Source: Pseudomonas sp. SDI (GTDB lineage Bacteria > Pseudomonadota > Gammaproteobacteria > Pseudomonadales > Pseudomonadaceae). Taken from it: DNA of 64,000 nucleotides. The translations under genes were made by a program, and so were the position numbers. The notes below the pieces were generated by a model. The model saw only the letters and a program-made list of their open reading frames with translations. It searched no databases and had not been told where the DNA came from. The DNA lies in NCBI RefSeq assembly GCF_003105155.1, contig NZ_QETK01000026.1:1-64000 (forward strand). The letters are read 5' to 3'. Positions 35,924 through 45,373 of the stretch are shown here, piece after piece. Within the stretch, counting starts at the first letter, position 1; every line of letters starts with the position of its first letter.

Positions 35924-35945
35924 CATCTCCCGAAAAAGGGAGATG
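35924..35945 (-). promoter_or_regulatory. hairpin covering the ribosome site of the NEL effector gene
   Basis: A perfect 8-bp inverted repeat reads in the mRNA as CAUCUCCC-UUUUUC-GGGAGAUG. The 3' arm contains the ribosome site GGGAG and the first possible AUG, with the likely AUG three bases further. Folding would hide the ribosome site, suggesting temperature- or factor-dependent translation. Confidence 0.6.
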
Positions 35946-35980
35946 TCACCACCGCGGCCGTTCAGCCCGGCGCTACTTAT

Positions 35981-36919
35981 CTACCCCGATTGCCTGGCGC
36001 ACTCCTGCAGCCAGTCAATCAATACCTGCACGCGGCCAGGCATCGGCACGCGGCGCGGGTGCACCAGGAAGTAGTCATAGCGCCCGGTTTGGCTGAAGCC
36101 ACCGAATGGCAGCAGCTCGCCCTGGTCAAGGCTGCGCTGTACCAGACGCTGGCGGCCGATGGTGACGCCTGCGTGGTTGATCGCGGCGGTCACGCAGAGG
36201 TCGCTGCGGTCGAACGTCAGTGCTTGTGTGGGCAGTGCTTCGCGCAATCCGCAATGCCGTGCCCATAGCTGCCATTCGGCATCGAAGGCAGCGTTCTCCC
36301 AGGCCCGGGCATCGTGCAGCAGCGTGCACTGGCGCAGGTTTTCCGGGGAAGCGAGCAGGCCATGCTGCTCGGCATAGCGTGGACTGCACACGGGCGCCAG
36401 GGCCTCGCTCATCAGTGGCTGACTGACCAGCCCGGGGAAGCGTCCATCGGCATAAAGCAAGGCCAGATCGACGTGCTGGGTGCGGAAGTCGACCGGGTCG
36501 TTGCCGACACGAACGTCCAGGGCGATATCTGGATAGCGCCGATGAAAGTCGGCCAGCCGCGGCACCAACCAGCACTGCGCAATCGACGGTCGCGCATAGA
36601 GCGCCACGCTTCCGGAAAACTCGGCGGCCGGGGCCTGCTGCAAGGCCTGCGACAGTTCGGTCAGCGCGCCGCCGAGGATCGCATAGATCTGTTCGCCCTC
36701 GCGGGTCAGACGGATGCGCCGGGTCAGCCGCTCGAACAGGCGTAGCGCCAGCGCTTGCTCCAGGCGCGCGATACGGTGGCTGACGGCGCTCGGGCTCAGG
36801 CACAGTTCCTCTGCGGCCAAGGCGAAGCTCAAGTGCCGCGCCGCCACCAGAAAGGTATGCAGGTTGGCGAACTGCGCGCTGTTCAGATTGGCGCCCAGCC
36901 GTGGCGGCAGGTTCAGCAT
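35981..36919 (-). CDS. dsdC: LysR family regulator (DsdC-like)
   Basis: A 312-aa LysR-type regulator with an N-terminal helix-turn-helix (SFALAAEELCLSPSAVSHRIARLE) and an effector-binding domain. Its start overlaps the end of dsdA by seven bases on the same strand, so it is co-transcribed and most likely controls D-serine catabolism as DsdC does. In E. coli dsdC is divergent from dsdXA; here it is downstream. Confidence 0.8.
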   Translation of the reverse strand: MLNLPPRLGANLNSAQFANLHTFLVAARHLSFALAAEELCLSPSAVSHRIARLEQALALRLFERLTRRIRLTREGEQIYAILGGALTELSQALQQAPAAEFSGSVALYARPSIAQCWLVPRLADFHRRYPDIALDVRVGNDPVDFRTQHVDLALLYADGRFPGLVSQPLMSEALAPVCSPRYAEQHGLLASPENLRQCTLLHDARAWENAAFDAEWQLWARHCGLREALPTQALTFDRSDLCVTAAINHAGVTIGRQRLVQRSLDQGELLPFGGFSQTGRYDYFLVHPRRVPMPGRVQVLIDWLQECARQSG

Positions 36920-38268
36920 GGACGTTCGGCCAGCGCCCGGCCCTGCTCCAGGTAGGCATTCATTTCCACCTCCGGGACCATGCTGCCGCCGGTGCCCCAG
37001 ACAATATGGGTGGCGCGGCTCAGGCGCGGCTCGTCGAGGCCCAGACGCTGGCGATAACCCTGCTGCTCCTGACGTACATGGAGGAACCCGGGCACGCCGG
37101 CCACAGCCGACGGCTCAAGCTTGAAGCCCTCGCTGGCCTCCAGCTGGGCCAGATGACGGAACAGCGTATCGTCGTCGACCGTGTAGAAGCCGTCGAGCAG
37201 GCGCTGCAGCGAACGCCCGACGAAGCCGGATGGACGGCCCACCGCCAGGCCATCGGCAGCCGTGCGGTTGTCGATACCGATGTCATAGACACTGATGCCG
37301 TCGTGCAGGCCGCTGTAGACCCCCAGCAGCATGCACGGCGAATGGGTCGGCTCGGCGAACAGACAATGCACCGCGTCGGCAAAGATCTGCTTGAGACCGA
37401 AGGCCACCCCGCCGGGCCCGCCGCCGACACCACAGGGCAGGTAGACGAATAGCGGATGCTCGGCATCCACCACGATGCCGGCTTCGCCCAGTTGACGCTG
37501 TAGCCGGCGCGCCGCCACGGCGTAACCGAGAAACAGGTTGCGCGAGTTCTCGTCATCGACGAAATGGCAGCGCGGGTCCGCTTTGGCCTGCTGACGCCCC
37601 TGCTCCACCGCCACGCTGTAGTCGGAAGCGTATTCGATGACGTCGACCCCATGGCTGCGCAGCAGGTCCTTCTTCCACTGCCGGGCATCGGCGGACATGT
37701 GCACGCTGGCCTTGAAACCGAGCCGCGCGCTGATGATACCGATCGACAAGCCGAGGTTGCCGGTGGAGCCGACAGCGACGCTGTAACCGCCAAAGAAGGC
37801 CCGCGCGGCGTCGCTGTCGAGCTTGGCGTAATTGTCGTCAGGGCTCAGCAGGCCATGCGCCAACGCCAGATCTTCAGCATGCTTGAGCACTTCATAAATG
37901 CCGCCACGGGCCTTGATCGAGCCGGAGATCGGCAGCAGGTTGTCGGCCTTGAGCCACAGCGATCCCTGTACCGGCAGGTGCTGCTCGGCGCACAGTTCGG
38001 CGTGCAGGTTCACCAGCGGCAGCAACGGCGACTCGATAATCCCGTGGCTCGCCCGCGTCTGCGCGAAGGCCGAGGCGATGAACGGCGCAAAGCGCTCAAG
38101 ACGGGCGCTGGCGTCATCCACCTCGGCAATCCCCAGCGGCACGTCGGCCAATGCCTGCGCGGCCGGCAGCAGCGCCGGGTTGAACCAGCAGAGCGGCTCC
38201 AGACGGCTCAGCGGGGCAATCAGCGGGTGGCTCTGGCACCAGTCATCGATGGTTTTATCAAGGCGCAT
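36913..38268 (-). CDS. dsdA: D-serine ammonia-lyase (dehydratase)
   Basis: The 451-aa PLP enzyme converts D-serine to pyruvate and ammonia. The Schiff-base lysine K119 lies in SGSIKARGG, and the cofactor phosphate site GSTGNLGLS follows. A glycine-rich CGVGGGPGG loop is also present. Start at the ATG at 38268 behind AGGAGA; the frame is open far upstream without homology. It protects against D-serine toxicity and allows its use as nitrogen or carbon source. No dsdX transporter is adjacent. Confidence 0.94.
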   Translation of the reverse strand: MRLDKTIDDWCQSHPLIAPLSRLEPLCWFNPALLPAAQALADVPLGIAEVDDASARLERFAPFIASAFAQTRASHGIIESPLLPLVNLHAELCAEQHLPVQGSLWLKADNLLPISGSIKARGGIYEVLKHAEDLALAHGLLSPDDNYAKLDSDAARAFFGGYSVAVGSTGNLGLSIGIISARLGFKASVHMSADARQWKKDLLRSHGVDVIEYASDYSVAVEQGRQQAKADPRCHFVDDENSRNLFLGYAVAARRLQRQLGEAGIVVDAEHPLFVYLPCGVGGGPGGVAFGLKQIFADAVHCLFAEPTHSPCMLLGVYSGLHDGISVYDIGIDNRTAADGLAVGRPSGFVGRSLQRLLDGFYTVDDDTLFRHLAQLEASEGFKLEPSAVAGVPGFLHVRQEQQGYRQRLGLDEPRLSRATHIVWGTGGSMVPEVEMNAYLEQGRALAERPC

Positions 38269-38560
38269 CGGTCTCTCCTGAAGGGGGCTGCACCGATTAA
38301 GCCTCAAGGCTGACGCCACTACAAAGGATGCTTGCGCGGGCGACAGGTGCGCTGAGGTCATCCATGGTCGATTGCCCGCCGCCGAAATACGGCTAAGAAT
38401 GCGCCCGGGGCTTTTTCGTTTGTGCGCCGCTTTTGCATTTCTGTGCGACAGATCCCACAAGCGGGCTCCCACAGTCCTACATTGCAGTGTTAGTTTCGAA
38501 ACGTTTCGTTTCATCAAACCGAAATGTCCTACTGACCTCTGCAAAGGAATGCCACCCCTC
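38269..38560. other. intergenic region dsdA / M20 peptidase
   Basis: This divergent 290-bp promoter region contains a degenerate REP-like piece (CCCACAAGCGGGCTCCCACA near 38454) and a palindrome-like GAAACGTTTCGTTTC near 38498. No gene is supported. Confidence 0.45.
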
Positions 38561-40300
38561 ATGCCTTTCTCCCTCAAGCAACTGGCTGCGAGCACCTTGA
38601 TCCTCGCCAGCCTGTCATCGTTCAGCCACCTGGCCCAGGCCAATATCACCCCGCAACAGAGCGCGGCGATTCTCAAGATCTTCGCTGACACCTCGGTCAG
38701 CGACTTCCGCGAGTTCCTCGGCAAGCTGAGCAAGAGCAACCTCGCCGGCAACGATCAGTTGGCCCCGGCAATCAAATCGTTCCTCGACCACACGCCGCTG
38801 AACGCCGAGCAGCAGAACGAAATCCATCGCCTGCTGGGCATCTATGCCCGGGTCAAATACGGCGCTGCCGCCAGCGAAACCCTGCGCGAGCTGGTCGCCA
38901 TTCCGACCGTCAACGTCGACGGCGTGCCGCAGCACGACAACCCCGAATTCATCAAGATCGCCGAGAAAATCAAAAGCCTGGCCCAGGCGTTCAACCTGAA
39001 CTTCCGCAACGTCGATAACCGCGTCTACGAAATCTCTCTCGACGGCAGCGGCAAGGAACTGGTCGGCATTCACGCCCACGCCGACGTGGTGCCGGTCACC
39101 CCGGAGAACTGGGTATTGCAGGACGGCACCAAGCTCGACCCGTTCAAAGTCACTCTGGTCGGCGACCGCATGTACGGCCGCGGCACCGAGGACGACAAGA
39201 ACGGTATCGTCGTGGCGATGTACGCGATGAAGATCATCAAGGAAGAAAAGCTGCCACTGGCACGCAACTTCAAGCTGCTGATCGACACCACCGAAGAAAC
39301 CAGCGGCGACGCCATCCCCTACTACTTCGCGCGCAACCCCACGCCCGACTACAACCTGGCGCTCGACGGCGGCTACCCGGTGGTGATTGCCGAGAAAGGC
39401 TATGGCACCGTCATGGCCAATTTCCCGCTGCGCGCCGCCCAGGGCAAAGGCGCTGAAATCAGCACGCTGACCGGCGGCCTGGCGACCAACCAGATCCCGT
39501 CCACCTCGGTGGCCACCCTGCTCAGCGACCAGCCTGCCGAACTGGCCGCGACCCTGCAGAAGGCCGGCGACGACTTCGCCAAGCGCAACGGTGGCGACTT
39601 CAGCGTGGCAGCCAAGGCCGACGGCAAGCAGGTCAGGCTGACCGTGACCGGCGTGTCGGCGCACTCCTCCGAGCCCGAGTCCGGGGTCAACCCGGTGGCG
39701 CGCCTGCTCGTGTTCATCCACGAGCAAGACGGCAAAGGCCTGTTCAAGCACAACCAGATCACCGACGCCGCGCGCTACGTCGCCGACAACTGGGGCCTGG
39801 ACTACCTGGGCGGCAAGCTGGGGGTAGGTTACTCAGACGCCTTCATGGGCCCGCTGACCACTTCGCTGACCTACGTCGGCCAGGACGCCAAGCTGTTCAA
39901 GCTGGCGGTCAACCTGCGGGTACCGGTGGGCAAGACCACCGAGGCGCTGCAAAGCGAGATTTCGCAGAAGATCGCTGCCTGGAGCAAACAGAGCAAGGTC
40001 GCGGCAACCTTCGACTATTCGCTCGACGCGCCGATGTACCGCAACCCCGAGGGTGAGTGGGTCAAGGCGCTGCTCGCGGTGGCCAGCGAAAACCTCGGCA
40101 TGCCGCACACCTTCGGCACCTCGGCCGGGGCCACCTCGGTGCATGAGTTGCCGAACGGCGTGCAGTTCGGCCTGGCGCGCCCAGAGGTCAAATACACCGG
40201 GCACAACGACAACGAGTTCAAGACCGTTGAGCAGTTCCTCCTGGACCTGCAGATCGTCACGGAAATGATGGGCCGTATCGGTCAACTGCCGAAACTCTGA
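38561..40300 (+). CDS. periplasmic M20 family dipeptidase
   Basis: A 579-aa zinc peptidase with a signal peptide (cleavage near LAQANI, residue 27). M20 metal and catalytic features are seen in order: HAHADVVPV, GRGTEDDKNG, DTTEETSG and a dimerisation domain with SAHSSEPE. The layout resembles the dipeptidase/PepV branch, with the export signal placing it in the periplasm. The ATG at 38561 gives a clean signal peptide; another at 38549 is four codons upstream. Likely scavenges peptides. Confidence 0.85.
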   Translation: MPFSLKQLAASTLILASLSSFSHLAQANITPQQSAAILKIFADTSVSDFREFLGKLSKSNLAGNDQLAPAIKSFLDHTPLNAEQQNEIHRLLGIYARVKYGAAASETLRELVAIPTVNVDGVPQHDNPEFIKIAEKIKSLAQAFNLNFRNVDNRVYEISLDGSGKELVGIHAHADVVPVTPENWVLQDGTKLDPFKVTLVGDRMYGRGTEDDKNGIVVAMYAMKIIKEEKLPLARNFKLLIDTTEETSGDAIPYYFARNPTPDYNLALDGGYPVVIAEKGYGTVMANFPLRAAQGKGAEISTLTGGLATNQIPSTSVATLLSDQPAELAATLQKAGDDFAKRNGGDFSVAAKADGKQVRLTVTGVSAHSSEPESGVNPVARLLVFIHEQDGKGLFKHNQITDAARYVADNWGLDYLGGKLGVGYSDAFMGPLTTSLTYVGQDAKLFKLAVNLRVPVGKTTEALQSEISQKIAAWSKQSKVAATFDYSLDAPMYRNPEGEWVKALLAVASENLGMPHTFGTSAGATSVHELPNGVQFGLARPEVKYTGHNDNEFKTVEQFLLDLQIVTEMMGRIGQLPKL

Positions 40301-40570
40301 GTGCCCTTCGCGGGCTCGCCGTCCTGGCGGGTCCGCTCGGCTCATCCCCGGCAAAAGCGAAACAGAATATTTCAAAATTAAACACCATGAGTTTCGACCC
40401 GTGGTGTTTTGCCGTGCGCCAGAGCAGCGCTTCGGAAAGCGTCCTACAGCGGCGCTTTTACCATCTACTTGTGTGCGCCGGCCCCGGCTTGGCAGCCCCC
40501 GCCTGGCTACTGGAAGATCGAATTTCGCCTCGGTGAAACCGTCGAGCGCCCTTTAGGCAAAGGACTTCCA

Positions 40571-41458
40571 ATGAGAAACGACAATAAGCCTTGCAAACGT
40601 GCATACCCGTCCTTCAGCAGCCAGGCTGGCCGCTCGAAGCTGCTCCAACAGCTCGATGCCCAGCGCAAACAGTACAGCCGCAGTTGGCGACACAACGCCA
40701 ATGCGCACCACGCCCAAGGGCATTACGACTGGATGGCCGCGCAGGTCGCAGGCCACCCCAGAACCCTGGAAATTGGTTGCGGGGTCGGCCATTCAACGCT
40801 GGCCCTGTTGAAGAACGGTCACCAGGTGGTGTGCGTCGAGGAGAACCTGCACTGCATCAGCGCGACCCAACTGCTGTTGAGCGAACATGGTTTTTCGGTG
40901 GCGGTGATCGAACGTAGTACCGCCCACAGCCTGGACGAAGCCTCGTATCGCCTGGACTATGCCGCCATCGTCGATGCGCCCAGGGCGGACTGCCTGATCA
41001 TCGAAGGCGACGCCCTGAAGGACCCACAGCTGGAGCGCTGGCTGAAGACCCAGCCGGTGTTCGACTCGGTGGCCTGCTGGCTGATCGGCACGCACCTGCT
41101 GCGCGCACGCAATGTGCTGCTGGATGCCGCGCTGATTACTACCCCGCTCGACTACCGCGTCCAGGTGCAGCACAACGTCTATGCGCTGGCCGATGCCGTG
41201 CTGCGCGCTGGCGGGATCCTCAATGTGATCGACCGTGAGCCGACGCCTTCGACCCAACGCATCTACGCCAGTATTCTCGCCAGCCATCGTGATCAGGCCC
41301 GCGGCAGTTCCCTGGACGTCGGCAGCCTGAGCTACACCCCACAACTTGAGACGCCGTGCGCCGAAACCATGCAGCTGCTGGAACACACCGCCCAGGCACT
41401 GGGGCATGAGGGGCCGCTGACGTTCTCGCTGTGTTCGGTGACGTCGGTCAAGCACTGA
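40571..41458 (+). CDS. class I SAM-dependent methyltransferase
   Basis: A 295-aa protein with a Rossmann SAM site LEIGCGVGHSTLALL (about 65-79) and a following acidic strand (VVCVEEN). The target is not known. Upstream in-frame codons lack homology; AAAGGA lies 8 bp before the ATG at 40571. An AAACACCA/TGGTGTTT inverted repeat lies between it and the peptidase gene (40380-40409). Confidence 0.8.
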   Translation: MRNDNKPCKRAYPSFSSQAGRSKLLQQLDAQRKQYSRSWRHNANAHHAQGHYDWMAAQVAGHPRTLEIGCGVGHSTLALLKNGHQVVCVEENLHCISATQLLLSEHGFSVAVIERSTAHSLDEASYRLDYAAIVDAPRADCLIIEGDALKDPQLERWLKTQPVFDSVACWLIGTHLLRARNVLLDAALITTPLDYRVQVQHNVYALADAVLRAGGILNVIDREPTPSTQRIYASILASHRDQARGSSLDVGSLSYTPQLETPCAETMQLLEHTAQALGHEGPLTFSLCSVTSVKH

Positions 41459-41497
41459 GGCTGGCCGCCAATTTGCCGGAATGAAAAACGCGGGACG

Positions 41498-41527
41498 AAA
41501 AAAAAGAGGCCTTCAGGCCTCTTTTTT
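41498..41527. terminator. bidirectional terminator between methyltransferase and tRNA-Gly
   Basis: A-run, stem AGAGGCC/GGCCTCT with a short TTCA loop, then a T-run. It serves the methyltransferase gene on plus and the gacA-uvrC-pgsA-tRNA-Gly transcript on minus. Confidence 0.85.
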
Positions 41528-41534
41528 CGTGATC

Positions 41535-41552
41535 ATCACAATGCATTGTGAT
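41535..41552. other. 18-bp perfect palindrome after tRNA-Gly
   Basis: ATCACAATGCATTGTGAT reads identically on both strands and lies 17 bp beyond the tRNA 3' end, next to the terminator. It may be a processing or regulator site, or a relic of tRNA-linked recombination. Confidence 0.5.
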
Positions 41553-41568
41553 TTTGATGATCTGTATC

Positions 41569-41644
<76 letters not shown>

Positions 41645-41709
41645 GTCGTGTTTCTGCTGGCCATTCTAGCGATTTCAGAATAGCCGTCAAGCCCTTGATT
41701 CAAAAAAGT

Positions 41710-42270
41710 TTATTTCGATTCCGAGCCTTCGCGCAGATGCGGCCAGGCGGCGCGTAGGTAATGCACCATCGACCATAGCGTCAGACCGGCGGCAATCATC
41801 AGCAGCGAGTAACCGACAATCACCCAGAAGCTCAGCACCGCCGGGTTGGCCAGCAGAATCACCAGCGCCAGCATCTGCGCAGCGGTTTTCCATTTGCCCA
41901 GGTTCGAGACCGCCACGTGCGCTCGCGCGCCCAGTTCGGCCATCCACTCACGCAACGCCGAAACAACGATCTCGCGGCCGATGATCACCGCCGCTGGCAA
42001 GGTCAACCAGAAGTTGGCATGCACCTGCACCAGCAGCACCAGGGCCACGGCGACCATGAGCTTGTCGGCCACCGGATCGAGGAAGGCACCGAATGGCGTA
42101 CTCTGCTGCAGACGCCGCGCCAGGTAGCCGTCAAGCCAGTCGGTGGCAGCGGCAATGGCGAACACGCTGCTGGCTGCCATGTAGCTCCAGTGATACGGCA
42201 CATAGAACAGCAAAATGAAGATCGGAATGAGCAGGACGCGAAGAACGGTAAGCAGGTTCGGAATATTCAT
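41710..42270 (-). CDS. pgsA: CDP-diacylglycerol--glycerol-3-phosphate 3-phosphatidyltransferase
   Basis: This 186-aa inner-membrane enzyme makes phosphatidylglycerol phosphate. The CDP-alcohol phosphotransferase motif DGYLARR...GAFLDPVADK is complete, with four or five membrane helices. Start MNIPNLLTV at 42270. It lies downstream of uvrC and gacA in the standard Pseudomonas order. Confidence 0.95.
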   Translation of the reverse strand: MNIPNLLTVLRVLLIPIFILLFYVPYHWSYMAASSVFAIAAATDWLDGYLARRLQQSTPFGAFLDPVADKLMVAVALVLLVQVHANFWLTLPAAVIIGREIVVSALREWMAELGARAHVAVSNLGKWKTAAQMLALVILLANPAVLSFWVIVGYSLLMIAAGLTLWSMVHYLRAAWPHLREGSESK

Positions 42271-42302
42271 CGGCACAACTGGCTGCAAGGTGAGCAGGCA
42301 TT

Positions 42303-44126
42303 CTACTCGCTATGCAGGCTGTCATAAATCGACTCGGCAAGCTTTTTACTGATTCCCGGTGCCTTGGCGATCTCTTCGACACTGGCGCGGGTCAATTCCT
42401 GCAGGCCGCCGAAATGTTTCAACAGATCGCGACGCCGCTTCGGCCCGACCCCCGCCACGCCTTCCAGGCTGGAGGTGCGCCGCGCCTTGCCGCGCCGCGC
42501 GCGGTGCCCGGTAATGGCAAAACGGTGCGCTTCATCACGGATCTGCTGGATCAGGTGCAGCGCCGGCGAGTCGCCGCGCAGAGTGAACTCGTTGGCCGCC
42601 TCGTTGAGGTAGAGGGTTTCGAAACCGGCCTTGCGCGTGGTGCCCTTGGCCACCCCGAGCAGGATCAGGTCGGGAACCGCCAGTTCCTGCAGTACGTCGC
42701 GGGCCATGTTCAACTGGCCCTTGCCGCCGTCCACCAGCAACACATCGGGCAGCTTGCCCTCGCCGTCCTTGATGCGCCCAAAGCGCCGGGTCAGGGCCTG
42801 ATGCATGGCCGCATAGTCGTCGCCGGGGGTAACGCCTTCAATGTTGAAACGGCGGTAATCGGCCTTGATCGGCCCTTCCGGGCCGAACACCACGCACGAG
42901 GCCACCGTCGCTTCGCCGCTGGAGTGGCTGATGTCATAGCACTCCAGACGCTGCGGGGTTTCGTCCAGCTCCAGCACCTGGGCCAGCGCCTCGAACCGTG
43001 CGGCCATGTGCTGGCGGTTGGCCAGACGCGCCATCAGCGCCTGCTCGGCATTGGTCACCGCCAACTGCTGCCAGCGCGCCCGCGTGCCGCGCACCCGGTG
43101 GCTGATGGTGAGCTCGCGGCCACGCAGGGTTTCCACGGCAGTGCACAGGGTGTCGAAGTCCTCATGGACGACGTTGACGATCAGTTCCGCCGGCAATTCG
43201 CGCTCGACATTGCCCAGGTAATACTGGGCGAGGAAGGCCGCCATGACCTCGACCACCGCCTCCTCGATCCCCACCTGCGGGAAGAAGTTCTTGCTGCCAA
43301 GCACACGCCCGCCCCGCACGCTGATCAGGTGCACACAGGCGCCACCGGGGTTGACGAACGCGGCGATAACATCCACATCGCCGCTGCCACCCTCCATGCT
43401 CTGCTGGTCCTGCACGCGGCGCAGCAAGGCGATCTGATCGCGCAACTCGGCCGCCCGTTCAAACTCCAGGGCCATCGCCGCACGCTCCATGTCGGCATTC
43501 AGTTCGTTGGTCAACTGATGGCTGCGACCTTCAAGGAACATCACCGAGTGACGCACGTCCTCGGCGTATTCCTGCGGCTCGACCAACCCGACACACGGCG
43601 CCTTGCAGCGCTTGATCTGGTATTGCAGGCACGGTCGGGTGCGGTTGTTGTAGTAGCTGTCCTCGCACTGGCGCACAAAGAAGGTCTTCTGCAACAGGCT
43701 GAGGCTTTCGCGGATCGCCCCGGCGCTGGGGTACGGGCCAAAATAGCGGCCCTTGCCCTTCTTCGCCCCGCGATGAATACCCAACCGTGGGAAATCCCCA
43801 TCGGAGAGGAACACATAGGGGTAGGACTTATCGTCACGCAGCAGGATGTTGTACGGCGGCCGCCATTCCTTGATCAGGGTCTGCTCAAGCAGCAGCGCCT
43901 CAGTCTCGTTGGCGGTGATGGTGGTTTCCACCTGGGCGATACGCGCCACCAGCGCGGCGGTCTTTGGCGCCAGACCGGTTTTGCGGAAGTAGCTGGCCAG
44001 GCGTTTCTTCAGGTTCTTCGCCTTGCCGACGTAGAGCAGGCGCGCGCCCTCGTCGAACATCCGGTACACACCCGGACGTCCGCTGCAGGTTGCCAGAAAG
44101 GCGCTGGAATCAAACACAGGGGTCAT
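42303..44126 (-). CDS. uvrC: excinuclease ABC subunit C
   Basis: The 607-aa UvrC makes both cuts in nucleotide excision repair. An N-terminal GIY-YIG nuclease domain (GVYRMF...LLYVGKAKNL), a UVR motif near residue 205, a central RNase H-like nuclease domain and a C-terminal helix-hairpin-helix (GVAGVGPKRR, KAPGISKKLAE) are visible. Start MTPVFDS at 44126, one base after the gacA stop codon. The gacA-uvrC operon is conserved across gamma-proteobacteria. Confidence 0.97.
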   Translation of the reverse strand: MTPVFDSSAFLATCSGRPGVYRMFDEGARLLYVGKAKNLKKRLASYFRKTGLAPKTAALVARIAQVETTITANETEALLLEQTLIKEWRPPYNILLRDDKSYPYVFLSDGDFPRLGIHRGAKKGKGRYFGPYPSAGAIRESLSLLQKTFFVRQCEDSYYNNRTRPCLQYQIKRCKAPCVGLVEPQEYAEDVRHSVMFLEGRSHQLTNELNADMERAAMALEFERAAELRDQIALLRRVQDQQSMEGGSGDVDVIAAFVNPGGACVHLISVRGGRVLGSKNFFPQVGIEEAVVEVMAAFLAQYYLGNVERELPAELIVNVVHEDFDTLCTAVETLRGRELTISHRVRGTRARWQQLAVTNAEQALMARLANRQHMAARFEALAQVLELDETPQRLECYDISHSSGEATVASCVVFGPEGPIKADYRRFNIEGVTPGDDYAAMHQALTRRFGRIKDGEGKLPDVLLVDGGKGQLNMARDVLQELAVPDLILLGVAKGTTRKAGFETLYLNEAANEFTLRGDSPALHLIQQIRDEAHRFAITGHRARRGKARRTSSLEGVAGVGPKRRRDLLKHFGGLQELTRASVEEIAKAPGISKKLAESIYDSLHSE

Positions 44127-44127
44127 G

Positions 44128-44769
44128 TCAGAGGTTGGCGTCGACCATACCGTGGCGCACGGCCAGCAGCGTGAGTTCCACGTCACTGGTAACCGAAAGT
44201 TTCTCGAAGATGCGATAACGGTACGTATTGACCGTCTTCGGTGACAAGCACAGCTTGTCGGAAATGATCTGCACCTTCTGGCAGCCGACGATCATCAGGG
44301 CAATCTGGATTTCCCGTTCCGACAGCGAGTCGAACGGCGAGGCGCTCTTGTGATCGAAGGATTTCAACGCCAGTTGCTGGGCAATCTGCGGGCTGATGTA
44401 GCGCTGGCCGGCGAACACCAGACGGATGGCCTGGACCATTTCGTCGAGCCCAGCGCCCTTGGTCAGGTAACCGGCGGCACCGGCCTGCAACAGGCGGGTC
44501 GGGAACGGATCCTCTTCACACACGGTGACCGCGACGACCTTGATGTCGGGATGGCTACGCAGCAGTTTGCGGGTGGCTTCGAGGCCACCGATACCGGGCA
44601 TTTTCACATCCATCAGGACCACGTCGGGCTTGAGCTCGCGTGTCGCCTTCAATGCTGCTTCGCCGGAATCGGCTTCCCCCACCACTTGCAAGCCGTCGAT
44701 ATCGGCCAGCATGCGGGTAATTCCCGTACGCACCAGATCGTGATCATCGACCACCAGGACCCTAATCAA
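44128..44769 (-). CDS. gacA: response regulator GacA
   Basis: The 213-aa NarL/FixJ-type regulator of the GacS/GacA system. Receiver domain with D54 in VVLMDVKMPG, C-terminal LuxR helix-turn-helix with SLSEREIQIALMI and LSPKTVNTYRYRIFEKL. It activates small RNAs that sequester Rsm/CsrA proteins and so controls secondary metabolism, secretion and biofilm. The csrA paralogue at 11.9 kb belongs to the same output family. Confidence 0.97.
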   Translation of the reverse strand: MIRVLVVDDHDLVRTGITRMLADIDGLQVVGEADSGEAALKATRELKPDVVLMDVKMPGIGGLEATRKLLRSHPDIKVVAVTVCEEDPFPTRLLQAGAAGYLTKGAGLDEMVQAIRLVFAGQRYISPQIAQQLALKSFDHKSASPFDSLSEREIQIALMIVGCQKVQIISDKLCLSPKTVNTYRYRIFEKLSVTSDVELTLLAVRHGMVDANL

Positions 44770-44897
44770 GCAGACACCCCGCGTTACGGTCTGAAATTGG
44801 ATCCCGCCACCTTAGCAAAAAATTCCGGGTTAGACCTAACTGAAAGCGTCGCCTGGATGCGCTTGATTTCCCCAGCGGCGATGCGGTCAGGTTTGCG

Positions 44898-45251
44898 TTA
44901 GCCAGCGGCCATTCGCGATGCCGGGCGCAGGCTGTTGCTCGACAAACTGCTGAGCAAATGCCGTACCGCCTGCTGGTCGGCCGGCTGCAACTGGCGATAA
45001 CAGTCGAGCAACTGGTCCTCCTCCAGGTTCAGGCCCTGGGCGCCGCTGGGGGTGGCGACGCCGCTCAGCACGTACAACGCATCCACCCCGCGCGCCGCCA
45101 CCGCAGCCAGGTAGTCGGCCTTGGGCGTACGTTCGCCGCTTTCGTATTTACCCTGGGCGTTGGGTTCGACCCCACCGATATCGCCAAAGGCTCGCTGGGT
45201 CAGCCCCAGACGCTCGCGTTCTGCCCTGATACGCGCACCGATTCCATTCAT
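44898..45251 (-). CDS. XRE family helix-turn-helix regulator
   Basis: A 117-aa protein starting MNGIGARIRAERERLGLTQ with an N-terminal Cro/CI DNA-binding domain (KYESGERTPKADYLAA) and a short C-terminal helical part. It resembles small phage-type or stand-alone regulators. The frame upstream of 45251 has no homology. Target unknown. Confidence 0.82.
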   Translation of the reverse strand: MNGIGARIRAERERLGLTQRAFGDIGGVEPNAQGKYESGERTPKADYLAAVAARGVDALYVLSGVATPSGAQGLNLEEDQLLDCYRQLQPADQQAVRHLLSSLSSNSLRPASRMAAG

Positions 45252-45373
45252 ATGAATTCGTAATCCTTTACTAAGCCATTCCGACACGACGCATGCAGAT
45301 GCGTCTTCACCAGGGCAGAACTATGCACGGGATGCGCTGGCGGGCACAAGCCAGGGCAGGCGCCGAGGCGCTT

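Noticed and set aside
31232..35926. Type III secretion chaperone or apparatus genes next to the NEL effector
   Set aside because: Neighbours are tRNA-Cys and a LysR/dsdA pair; no chaperone-sized acidic gene is adjacent.
38454..38482. Functional REP element upstream of the M20 peptidase
   Set aside because: Only a degenerate fragment resembling REP is present without the full palindrome.
42312..44174. 620-aa plus-strand frame over uvrC
   Set aside because: Shadow frame; uvrC is clear on the other strand.
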